Below, piece by piece: positions 41,456 through 52,900 of a DNA stretch of 64,000 bases. How positions within the stretch are numbered: the first letter of the stretch is position 1; each line of letters opens with the position of its first letter. The notes beneath the pieces are model-generated. The model was given only the letters and a program-made list of their open reading frames with translations, did no database searches and was not told where the DNA came from. Source of the DNA: Verrucomicrobiota bacterium (GTDB lineage: Bacteria > Verrucomicrobiota > Kiritimatiellia > RFP12 > UBA1067); the NCBI GenBank assembly GCA_023269675.1, contig JAHFSX010000002.1, positions 287,319 through 351,318 on the forward strand, written 5' to 3'. The position numbers and the translations under genes were made by a program.

Positions 41456-43957
41456 TCAATTGCTCAACAAATCAACGGCGACAAATCCCCGTGGGCCTAT
41501 GGCATTCAGCCTGTAGTAACGCCACTCGAGACCTTCCGGATGACCGTCCGGAGCGGAAACGGGGATCAGGTCCACCGCGCTGCCTGCCGGGTCGGCCAGG
41601 TCGGTGAAACCTCGCACGCTGTACTGTGTGTCGAGCAGGCCCAGCCGCTGCTTGACGCGCACGATGAGGGTGCCGTCCGCCTGCACGAGCGGGGAGGGAA
41701 AACCGGAGAGATCCGTTCCGCCGACATCCGCGCCATAGGCGTAACGTTTGAACAAGATATCGGAGCCGGAGCTCTCTGCGGACAGCGGCGCAAAACCGCC
41801 GGACTGCCGGGCAAGCCAGTCGGGGTAGGTATCATAGCGCTCGATCAGGGCGATCTCCGCCGAGGCGTTCAGCGCGCTGATCAGATAACGTGTGGATGGC
41901 GTGGCCGTGAGCTTGACGGACTTGGGTCCGGCCGAGAGATTCGCGTCCGCCTTCGCGGTAACCTCGATCAGCTTCTCCCCCTCTCCGGCAACGAAGCCCA
42001 GGACGGAGGGGTTCGGGGTGACCGCATAGTCGATGTTCTTCACAGCCGTGCCGCCGAGGGCCAGCTGAACGGCGAGGGAGCCGCCCGTCACACCGTCGCG
42101 CCAGACCAGAAAATAGCCGGGTTCGGCGGCTTCCTTGACGGCGAGCGGCACAAGCGCCTCGACGTGAATCTGCGGTTTAAGCGGCTCAATGGTCACGGAG
42201 GCGCTTTGCGCGCCCGAAGCCAGCGTGTACCCGCTCCCCTGGAGGAGGTTGAGACTGGCCACCTTTGCGTCGGTCTGATAGGCATAGGGGGTGATGAGCA
42301 CGTCCGCCGCAACCGCGCCGGCCGGAAGGCTCAGGGTGGCAGGCAGGTAAGCATAGTCCGTGCCGTTGACAGCCGTGCCGGACAGGAGGATGTTGACGGT
42401 GACGGCTTGCGAGGCGTCGCCTTGGCGCGCCACGGTGAACTTGCCGGAGACGGGCCCGTTGCGGTAGGCGACGGGAAGGGGTGCGGTGACGGACATCCGC
42501 GTTTCGAGCGGGAGGTCCGTCACCAGCGCGCCGGAGGAGACCAGCGCATAGAGCTCCACTTCGGCGGGGGCGAGCGCGGGCAGACTGACGGTGAGGCCTG
42601 TCGAAAAGACCAGCGTGTTTCCCGACACCGTGACACTGTCCGTCAGACGGCCTCCAGAGGACGGAGCAAAGGCGGAAATGTCGAGAATGTCGCCCTCGGC
42701 AATTGAAAAGTCAGGCAGCGCGGCGGTTCCGGCCATGAAGGAGGTGAGCACGAAACGGTCGGCACCGGCGTGGCCGATGAGGCTCACGGCCGCGGCATCC
42801 CGCTGCGCGATCACGATGTCGGCCTGCGTGCCGCCCGTGAGCGCGGTGCCGACGAGCGCGTAGGACGCTGCAGACAGCGAGGCGTCAACGGTGTCCCCCT
42901 GCGCGATGACAAAGCCGGCCTGGGCATACTCGTACAAGTCGCGGCGCAGGGCTTCATCCTCCGTCTCAGGGGCCGTGCCCTCGAGAGCCGGCTCAAAGGC
43001 GAGCAGACGGGAGGCGCAGGCGACAGGCGCGTGATGCCCGTCACACAGGGTGAAGGCCATCATCCCCGGGTCATCGGCGGAGGAATCGTGCTGATAAATG
43101 AGCCGCCCCTGAAGGACGTCGGCTTGCGTGAAGGTGGCATTGACTGCCAGCGGCGCATCGGCCGCATCGCCGTTGCCGCGCAGTGCGAGGGTTCCCGCGG
43201 CGGGCAGCGCGGTCACCGTGTAGGCCAGTTGAGCGGGTGTGCTGTCCAGGTCGGCCACATCGAGCATGAGGGCGGTGCTGCCGCCGGAATAGACGACCGT
43301 CTCCGCCGTCATGAGCGCGGGCACCGTGTGGTCGGCGTTGGGGTCGAGGCCTTGCGCGTAGGCCTGAGCGGCGGTGAGCCCCCCCACCCCGAAGACCTGA
43401 TTCGCGTCGTTGTCCTGCTTATCCAGACCGTAGAGATCTTCCCACCAGTCGGGAAGGCCGTCCCCGTCTGTGTCCGTTGCCCGGCGGTCGACGCCGAGGT
43501 CGAGGCGGTAGGTCGCCGAGCGCAGGAGCTGGGCGGCGGTGAAGGACGATCCGGCGGGGCCCAGCAACGTCACTGGCGCGCCGTCGAGGGTCACGCTCAG
43601 ATGCTGGTGCGTCTGTTCCGTCAGAGCCAGCGGCACGTTCCCGGCGCCGACGGTCTGGCCGAGCGAGAGCGCCGCGTGCGGCACGTCGAGCCGGTAGGAG
43701 AAAAGACCGCCGTTGTAGGCGAAGAGCGTGGACGTCAACGTGACATCAACGCCGTCCGCGCGCCGGATCACCCACGTCAGCCGTCCCTCTGTGATCAGGA
43801 AGGGCTGCACGTCTGCCGTGCCCAGCACCTTGCCGTAGAAGGTGGTCGCCGGCTCGCTGATGCCGGCCGCGGCTGCCGTGAGCGACACCAGCAGGCACAC
43901 CGCCAGAACCGCGGTTTTTTTAAGTTGTGCTTTCATAGCATCGAGAAGGTTGTTCAT
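41456..43957 (-). CDS. Secreted 833-aa protein with TSP3, CSPG and Calx-beta modules
   Basis: Signal peptide LAVCLLVSLTAAAAG. In order: an N-terminal beta domain; a TSP3/dockerin-like calcium motif DTDGDGLPDWWEDLYGLD (about 165-182); a CSPG/cadherin-like repeat (about 220-305, ending MMAFTLCDGHH); a region resembling the RTX/serralysin C terminus (SLIGHAGADRFVLTSF ... DFSIAEGDILDIS); two Calx-beta domains (about 490-590 and 605-700; GTAVNGTDYAYLP, GTAVKNIDYAVTP); and a terminal beta segment. All are calcium-dependent extracellular modules. AAGGA precedes the ATG at 43957; 43936 is an alternative. Only 14 nt separate it from the 3100-aa gene upstream. Function is unknown. Confidence 0.8.
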   Translation of the reverse strand: MNNLLDAMKAQLKKTAVLAVCLLVSLTAAAAGISEPATTFYGKVLGTADVQPFLITEGRLTWVIRRADGVDVTLTSTLFAYNGGLFSYRLDVPHAALSLGQTVGAGNVPLALTEQTHQHLSVTLDGAPVTLLGPAGSSFTAAQLLRSATYRLDLGVDRRATDTDGDGLPDWWEDLYGLDKQDNDANQVFGVGGLTAAQAYAQGLDPNADHTVPALMTAETVVYSGGSTALMLDVADLDSTPAQLAYTVTALPAAGTLALRGNGDAADAPLAVNATFTQADVLQGRLIYQHDSSADDPGMMAFTLCDGHHAPVACASRLLAFEPALEGTAPETEDEALRRDLYEYAQAGFVIAQGDTVDASLSAASYALVGTALTGGTQADIVIAQRDAAAVSLIGHAGADRFVLTSFMAGTAALPDFSIAEGDILDISAFAPSSGGRLTDSVTVSGNTLVFSTGLTVSLPALAPAEVELYALVSSGALVTDLPLETRMSVTAPLPVAYRNGPVSGKFTVARQGDASQAVTVNILLSGTAVNGTDYAYLPATLSLPAGAVAADVLITPYAYQTDAKVASLNLLQGSGYTLASGAQSASVTIEPLKPQIHVEALVPLAVKEAAEPGYFLVWRDGVTGGSLAVQLALGGTAVKNIDYAVTPNPSVLGFVAGEGEKLIEVTAKADANLSAGPKSVKLTATPSTRYLISALNASAEIALIERYDTYPDWLARQSGGFAPLSAESSGSDILFKRYAYGADVGGTDLSGFPSPLVQADGTLIVRVKQRLGLLDTQYSVRGFTDLADPAGSAVDLIPVSAPDGHPEGLEWRYYRLNAIGPRGFVAVDLLSN

Positions 43958-43971
43958 GTGCGCTTCCTTTC

Positions 43972-46900
43972 TCAGTTCCCGGAAAAGCCGTAGGTCTGGA
44001 AAATCAGTTTGATGTCGCTGACCTGCCCTATGAAGCGGTCGAGCCCCTCGTCCGGGTCGGCGTTCAGCGCGCGGCCCGGGATGATGAGCGTCCAGCCCGT
44101 GTTCCAGACCGAACGGCCCACCAGCCGCGAGTCGTTCACCAGCTCGTCGGTGTTCACCGCCTCACCCGAGTCGTGGTAGGCGCGGAAGCTGGAGAAGCGG
44201 CGCTGCTGGCCGATGCGGCCGTCGAGCGAGTCCAGAAGCGGCACGAAGTTGGAGTACGGCAGCTTGGATTCGATGCCGGGGAGCGGGACGGGGACCACCT
44301 GGTCGACCACGTTCCAGACGCGCGTCTTGCTGGGCGAGGACGCGTTGGGAATGCTCATCACGTCCGCGCCGGTCGGGATGAGATAGACGCGCGGCGAGGT
44401 GGAGAGGTCGCTCAGGACGTCCGACGACAGGTAGTCGGAGAACCAGACGCCGACGGAGCGGATGCGTGTGGCATAGACCGAGGGGTCGTAGGCATGGTCC
44501 CCGCCGGCAAGGGAATTGCCGAAGAAATTCTGGCCGGAGGTGACGGTGGAGGAGAAGCGCAGGACGATGCCGGGCTCGGCGACTGGGGCGCCGGAGGCGC
44601 CCACGCTGTCGCCGAAGGGGCGCGCGAGATAGCGGAACTCGGGCACCTGCCAAAGATCCGCGACGCGGGCGTTTTCGAGAATCTGGCGCCAGTTGGCATT
44701 GGCGTCCGGCTGGTCGCTCCACCCCGTCGTGTCGCCGGCCGGCGCGTAGCCCTTCGGGAAGACGCGGAACTTCTCGCTGCGCAGCGAGAGCTTGCCGGTC
44801 TCGATCTGCGGGTTGGTCAGGCCAAGCTGCCCCTTGAGCGCCTGATAGTTCGTGTTCAGATGAGCGAGGATGCCGGCGAGGCCGTCTCCGACCTGGGGCG
44901 TGCCGTCCATGACGCCGATCGTCCGCGTCTTGATGATCTCCGCAAAGAGCGCGGAAGGCGAGCCCGGCGCATCCGGGTCGAAATTCGTGTCGTAGTCGTA
45001 GGCCTTCGCGGCGAGGTAGGTGTAGCGCGCGGCGATCTCCAGGAGGCGGTTGTAGTTCTCCAGGGCGTGGTTGCGTTCGACGCGGAAGGTCATGTCCTGG
45101 TAGCGGTTCTGCTGGACCATCGCGGCGACCTTCTTGTTGAAGGCCTCACGCTCGTCGATGACCTGCGCGCCTTTGTTCAGGATCGAGCGGTATTTGTCGT
45201 CGAGCGAACGGAGCTGCTCGGCCTGGGCCATCAGCTTCAGGCGCAGGGGGGCCTCTTCGGTGACGATGTCGTCGATGCTGACCAGCAGCTCGGCGACCTC
45301 GTACTGATGCTCGGCTTTGCCGATGTAGAAGTCAACCAGCGCTTGCGACGCGCGATTGGCCACATCAAAGGCGATCTGACCGTATTTGATGACCTTGCCC
45401 AGCAACGTGAGGCCTGTCCGCGTGGCGGTGGCCGTGGTCTTCACAACGCCTCCGACAGGCGCTAAGGCATCGCCGGGCGAGATGGCGAGTCCGCCCGTCG
45501 GCAAATTCTTGGGCATCGCATACGTGATGTCTTCCTCAAGGTCCTGCACGGCCGTGATCGTCACCTGCTGCGTGTCCAAAAGCATGTCTTTCAGCCGCGC
45601 GGCGACCTCGTTGGCGACCACCAGGATTTGCTTGGCGGTGTTTAAGCCGATCACCCGGTCCGTCGTCTCGAATTTCAGCGAGGCCAACTCGAGCGTCCGC
45701 TTGGCCTTTCTCAGCATGTCGTCGTAAGAAGCCAGGGTGTCGGCGACAGAGATCTGCACCTGCAACATTTCGGCGACGACGGTTTGGATCTCGCCGACGG
45801 CCGGGCGCTCGCCCCACGCGCTTGGCGCGAGGAACGTGTAGGACGCCGCCGTGACGGGCACCTCGAAGCCGAAATTCGCAAGCGTGTTGGTTTGGTCGAG
45901 GTCGTACACGCTCAGATCGTAATAGGCCGAAGTCACCGCGGTGTTCATTTTCGAATCGTAACCGAAGAGCGTGGCGATCCGCTCCAGATTGTCCGATTTG
46001 TCCCACGCCGCAGGCGAATAGTTGGCATAGTTCGCCAGCAGGGCGCTCGAGGCCCCGACCGTATCGATGCCGTCCAACGCGGCGCTGGGCTTCGGCAACG
46101 TGTCCGCGTTCACCGCGTTGGCGGCCACGAAGGCATAGTAGGCGAGATCCGGCCCGGAGTAACCGTCGGGATAGAACTTGCCGGACCCGACCGTGCCGGG
46201 ATACGGGCGCCCGAAGGTTTCGATGAGCTGGTTCTTGTAGGTGATGTCCTGCTGGTAGACCTCGTTGCGGAACGCCTGCTCCGAGTTGGCGATCCCGCGC
46301 AGGCGGTTCTGTGCGGAGTTGGCCACATCCCACGCCGACTTGGCGTTGTTGAGCGCCGCCACCGCACGGTCGTAAATCTGCTCGAAATACGTGCGGCCGA
46401 ACACGCCGTCATCCCACATGTACGGGTTGATGTCGAACGGCACGGCCTGCGAGGAGACCCGCAGCGGGTTGAATCCGCTGTTCGCGTCGTCGAGCGTGGC
46501 CTGTATCTGGTTCAGGTTGGCGGAGATCACGCGGATGTCCGCATTCTCCTGGCGATCGACCTTCTGGATGCCCGTGAGCGTCTCGTTGGGATGCACGGAA
46601 GGCAGGAGCGCGTTGGCGGTGATCCAGTCAAAGTACGCGCCCTGCCCCGCGCGGCGCGCCCAGTCCTGGACGCCCCACGCGCGGTCCTCGTTCACGTCGG
46701 TGTAGCCCTGCCACTGCGCGGTCCCGTCCTCCACGTAATGCTCGCGGTAGGTGTCGCTCACGATCTCCGCGCCGGCCTTGGCCTTCTGCGCGGCGATCGC
46801 GGCGAACTTGCGCTCGTCAAGGAAGTCCACCTTCATCACGACGTCGTTGAGGTTGTAGAACTCGGAGCGCGAGACCCAGTTGAAGTACGGATGGCGCAGC

Positions 46901-49900
46901 AGGCTGTACTGCTGGGTGAGCGCGGTGAGGTAATGGCCCCAGGCGTCGCCGTGGCCCTGCGGGTAGAGCGCCATCGCGTCGTCCTCGTTGATGAAGCCGT
47001 CCTTGTTGATGTCGCTGATGTTGTAGTTCATGGCGTAGGCGGCCTCGCCCTCGCCCTTGGTGAAGTTCCAGAACATGCGGTTAAACACGGGCCGCGCCAT
47101 GTTGTCATCCTGGCCGCGCAGCAGCACCATCTCCTCCTCCAGCACCGAAGCGACCTGGTTCTGGAAAGCGAAGACCGAGGGCGCGGCGGCGCCGTACTCG
47201 GACGACGATGAGCCGTAGCCGATGGTCGGGTCCTTGGCGTCCACATACGCCTCGTTGCCGAGCAGCATGAAGAAGTCCGAGAGCCGCGTGGAGGCGAGCT
47301 GCAAGGCGTTTGCGATCGCCGGCGTGGACACCGGCGAGGAGAGGTTGATGCTCAGGTCCGAGGCGCGGTTGAGGACGGTCTGGTACAGTTCGATCAGCCC
47401 GACGTTCTCGATCACGTTCTTGTCGGGGTTGAGCGCGACCGGACCCTCGTAGCGCGGGCCGAGCTGCTGGAGCATGGAGGAGATGGTCGTCGGCGCGTCG
47501 CCCGTGAAATCAGCGATGCGCGCCTCGTAGGGGTTCACGGCGTCCAGCACCCGCTTGATCCAGCCCATGGAGAGCTGCGCCTTGTAGTCCGGCACGCCGT
47601 TCAGGTCATAGTCGTGGAAAGGGTCGCTGTTGCCCGCGCCCGCCCACTCGTAGTTCACCTCCGGCGCGTTGTCGGGCTGCCTGACCGCCCAGTCGGTCCC
47701 GCTGACCACGTCGTTTTTGTGCCGGTAGCGCACGAACCACCACGAATCCGCGATCAGCGTCTCCGGCGCGTTGGGGTCACCCTTGAGCAACACCTCGTTG
47801 CGGCCGAGCCCGTTCTTACCCGAGAGGTCGGGGAAAAGCTTCCAGTCGCCGGCCGAGTCCGGATCGACCGAGTAAGGCGGCGGCACGTTCAGCGCGCCGT
47901 CATCCGGCCGGTACCACCACTCATAGACCAGATCGTCGGCGTTCGCGCCGAAGTCGCCGCTGTGGCGCAGCACCACGTTCTCATCGAAGACGTTGTCCGA
48001 CGTCACGACCTTGATCGCGCCGCGGAAGCGCGCCTTGCGGTCAACCTTGATAACGTGCAGCGTGACCGGGGAGCCGCCCATGCTGGGGTCGTTGTTCTCC
48101 GCCACCGTCACCCAGCTGACCTCCGGATAATCCGACGCGCTCGGGTCGAGGAACGCGCCGTTCGGGATCAGCGCCGTGCCGACGCCGAAGCTGCGCGCGT
48201 TCTCGGCGACCGCCGGATCCGTGATCGGCACGGCGACGCCGTTCTCGAGCCTGTTCGACGCGATGCCGTACTCGTTGCGCGCGACCTTGGGCTGCAAGCC
48301 CACCGAGTACCGGCCGTTACCGTACGTGCCGGCGCTCAGGCCGTTGGGGTTGAGCGTCAGGTCATAGAGCGCGCTGGCGGCGCTCCTCCAGGCCCCGTCC
48401 TCGGACAGGGCGAGAAGCGCCTGCCTCTCCCCCGCCGTGAGGATGTTCGGCTCCAGCACATAGACCGCGCCCGGCGAGGCGGTCAGCGTCGTATCCGTGT
48501 TGCTCTTCTCGTTGACAAAGCCCTTCATCTCCAGGACGCCTGCGACCGGATCGTATTTCACGCGCTTCTGGAGCGAGGCCGGCAGTTCGTTGAAAACGTA
48601 TTTCCCCTTGTAGTCGCTGGACTTGCCGGCGGCGGGGCGCAGCGCATCCGGGAAGCTCGTGTTGGGCAACGCCACACGGCGCGTTTCCAGGACCTGCGCC
48701 GCGCGCACGGTCCAGCGGTTGGCCAACTGGTCCGTCCGGCCCTCGGGATTCATGTTGTCGAAAGCAACCTCCGTGATCGCGAAGGCCACCACCGCCGGCA
48801 GTCCGGGCGTCGGGATGGTCTCGGTGCCGGAGCCGTCCGCCGTGGGAACCGTGACCGTCGGATGGTCGCCGCGGTATTCGCCGCCGGAGAAGGTGAGCGT
48901 CTCGCCCGCCTTGAGAACCGGCGCGATGCGCGGCCAATCGGATTTGTAGAGAATCTTCGTCGGGACCCGTTTGTTAGCGGTGAGATCCGGCGGCAGGAAG
49001 GCCACGCTCGCGCCGACCTGCGGCGCGACGCCCTCGCCGTTCAGCAGCGTCGCGCCCGTCAGGGCCGCGGGCCACCAGAAGTCGGGCTGCAAGGGATAGA
49101 ACGCCTTCACGGCGAACCAGGCGTTGGTGCCGCCCGAGACCGCCCAGCGGGAATTCTTGTGGTCTTTCCAGATGGTTTTTTGCCCCTTGAGGTCCGTGCC
49201 GACCGACTCGGGGCACGGCACCGCCCCCTCCACCACGCCCAGCGGATAGAAAGCGATCACCGGCTCGCCCGCCTCCATGGTCTTGTGCGGCTGCGCATAC
49301 AGCGCCTCACCCGTGACGGGGGTGCTCGCCACCAGATCCCCCTGCCGGGCAAAGAAGTGCCCGGCAATGCCGGCGTCCTCTTTCGCGATCGTGAAGACGC
49401 GCATGTCATACGTCTTCAGCACGTTGTCGAAGAACTGCACCAGCACGCGCGGCTCCGACGTCTTCGTCCCGCCGTAGTTGTTCAGGTCGCCCGCGCGCAG
49501 CGCGTAGACCGCGTTCGGGCGCGGCGAGACATCCGCGTAGCGGAAAGAGGGCGCGAGCAGCGCGTGCTCCTCGTTGGGGTTGTAGCCCGCCGCGTTGCCG
49601 TCGGCTTGCGCATAGACCTTGAGCTCCGCGAAACGCGAGGGATCGAAGGTCGTCGCCGCCGGAAGATCGCCGAGCGCCGGCGCAATGACCTGGTCGGCAC
49701 CGCTCGCGCTCAGGCTCTCGCTGCCCCACTCGCTGGCGATGACGATACGGCCCAGCCCCTCCGCCGCCGACACCGGCCAGCGGACGCCGTAGCGGCGCGC
49801 GGCATACGGCCAGAGAATGCCGTCGCGCTGGATCGGATCGTCGTACCACGTCACGATGATGCGCTGGGTGTCCGGCGCCCCGGCCGCATACAGGTTGACG

Positions 49901-52900
49901 GGGATGATCACGCCCGGCAGCGCCTCGGGATGGATGATGACCTTCTGTGGCACGAGCGCCTTGAGCAGGGTCATGTCGTAGACTTGCGGGCTGGTCAACG
50001 AGGTCAACGCATCGCGGTTGTAAATCCCGGGATTATAACGCACCAGGTCTTGGTAAACCAGATACCCCGTCCCGAACCCCGCGAGGTCCAACGGATCATG
50101 GATCGTCTTCCCGATGATCGCCGTTCCGTCCGCGTTCTCCCCGAGGGAGGTGATCAGCGCCTTCGTCTGAGCGGTGCGGATGGCGATGTACTCCTTCGGC
50201 GCCGAGCGGCCGATCTTCTTGATTTCCCTGAAGCGCAGGACGGCCCAGCCGCTGCCGGTGGCCAGGAACTCACTGGAGTTCTGAATGGTCGCGCCTGAGC
50301 TCGTCTCCGCGTATGCCAGGCTATAGAATTGGAACGCGCCGCCGGCGTCCGGCGTCAACTGAACGGGAGGAGTACCGGCAACGTGCCGGTAGTGCGGCTT
50401 GGCCGGCCAGTTCGCCGTGACGCGCACCTCGAAGCTGCCCCCGTTGTCGTTCGTGAAGTTTGCCTTGATCTCACCGGGTTTGATCGGGAAAAGAACCTTC
50501 GCGTTCGCGTCCCACACCGCCGCATCCGGCGGCTCAAAGAACGAGGGCGGGGACTTGAGGCGTTCGACCACGCCCGCGTAGCGCTCCAGCGGCGCGGTCC
50601 GCCCCTGCAGCATGTATTCGCCCAGCTGCAGGTTCGGATCGTAGAAGACCTGCTTTCCGTAGCTCCAGGTCACCGATGCCGGGCGCTTCAGGAAGGCGAT
50701 CTCCAAACCGCGGTAGCTCTTTCCGCTGACCGACACTTCGTTCACCCACTCCGCTACCGGGTTGCCGTCGATCTTCGTGATGGACGTCCCCCCCTCCAGC
50801 GCGCCGGACTGCGTGTTGATCACGCCGTCGCTGGCGAAATAATACGTGTCCCCGAGTATCCATCCGGTCAAAGCCTGCGAGTCCACCCCACCCTGATTCG
50901 CCGCGGTCAGGATCCGCACCTGCTCGCCTTGGTCAAACCAGAACACGTTCATGAGAGGGTCAACCTCGGCCCAGTCGCCGCCGGCGACCTTGTGGTAGAC
51001 CTTGCGCAAGGAGAGATCCGGGCCGTACGCGTAGACGCCGAACTGGATCTTCCAGAGGTAGCGCAACGACCCCGGGCCGTCCATCGTGAAATCGACCTGG
51101 CGGCGGTCTTCGGCCTGCGCCGGACTCGCCCAGGCCAGGTTGGTGTAGGCGGTTTGCGAGCCGGCCGGCACATCCCCGCGCGCGGCGCCGGCACCGATGT
51201 AGCCATACGGCATGTAGCGGATGTTGAGCTGCTCAGCCGCGCGGGACTGATCCACCACGGACGAGGCGATCTGCGCGGCGATCTGCGTTCCCGCCTCGAT
51301 CCAGTGCTTTGCCCCAGCCGCCGGGGACGGCGAGCCGACAGATTGTTCGGTCAAAGGCCCGGCCCAAGGCGCGCCGGTTCCGCCGGAGAGCAGCACGCTG
51401 GCGGTCTTGTTGAAATCGCTCTGCACCTCCAGCGAGAAGTCCCGCCGCCAGCGCAGGGAGATCGTCGTGCTCTTGTCGATCTCAAACGAGTAGCGCGTCG
51501 GGTCGCCGGTCTGCGCCGTGTTGTTCACGCTCAGGCCGGAGGCCACGAAGCGCTCCACCGCCGCCTCCTTGTCCATCGCGGTCGATTCCGTCGACGTGTC
51601 GTAGACAAACTGTCCGGTTTTATCGAAATAGATTTCGCCGACCGCCTCGAACGAGACCTGCATGCCGGCGCGGAGCTGGTTGTGCACGAAGGTCGCCGTA
51701 TCATTGGGAGCGGCGGCAATATTGTCCAGTTCCGCCACCACGTAGTTCTGCGAGGTGCTGTCCTGCGTCGGATCGACAATCTTGACTTTGAAGCGTCCAG
51801 CCCGCTTGATGATGTTGCCCACGGCGTCCAGCGACTCCACACGCAGCGACAGCGGGCGGGCATCGGACTTGAACACGTAGTTCACGTTCGCGGCGGTATC
51901 CTCCGTGTCGTTCAAAACAATCGTGCTGGAATTTCCATACGCGCCAAACACCTGGATCGTCGTCTTTGCGGTGCCGGCGGGCAGATTCCAAAGAGCGCCT
52001 TGGGAGGCCAGAACGGAATCTTTCAGAATCGCGTCGAACGTGATTTTACCCCCGGCGTTGAAATTGCTGATGCTTTTGATGCGGATGATGTTGGATTCGC
52101 CCACGTTGACGAGAATGTCGTCGATGATATTCGGCCACGCCGAACTGGCCCAGGCAGTGCCCTCCGCCGGCTTTTTGGTCGAAAACGACGTCGCGCCGAC
52201 CGCCGCAAAGGTGTAGTTCGTCGACGTGTATGCCGCGATGGTCGAAACATGCAACGACTGGATGTGATTGGTGACGGCGGCATACACACCGTCGTAGCCA
52301 GAGCCCGGATAGTACGTGTTACCGTCCCAATAGCACAGCGGATCCCCCGACCAGAAAATATACCACGGGTCGCCAAAGCGCAACCGAGCGCTGATCGTCA
52401 CCGGCTCATTTCCATAGTAATAGTCGTATGCTCCGTTTTTGAAGCGTTCGGCCATCAGCAGCCGGTCGTTCATCAGCGCGGGGTTGTTCGTCACGACGGC
52501 CTCAGGATGGTATACGGGGGTTCCTGGCGCCCACTGAAGATAGAGGTTGTCGGCCCCGCCCCCCTCGATGTGGAAAGCCTCGAGATAGACAACCTCGCCC
52601 TTTTCCAAGGCCACCGTCTGCGGCGACTCGTGCCACTGGCCTTGATAAGAACCCCATGTTTCATTGAAAAAAAGGGTGTCGATCGTCCCGTCTTTCGTCG
52701 CGTTGAGCTTGTGCAGCACGACATACGCGCAGTCGTCGACCCTGAGTTTAAACTTGTAAACCCCTGTTTCCGGAGCCTTCAGATATCCGTGTAGCCTCTC
52801 CGCAAAACGGTCCGCGGCATTCGGCACCGCGGCGAAATCGCCGGTCCGGATGATCCCGCGCTCGAGCGGCTCGTTGGGGCCCTGCGGCTTGAGGGTGTTG

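Noticed and set aside
47614..50298. 894-aa plus-strand open frame opposite the 3100-aa gene
   Set aside because: Arg/Val/His-rich shadow translation with no signal peptide or domain. The minus frame has SD, signal peptide and PA14.
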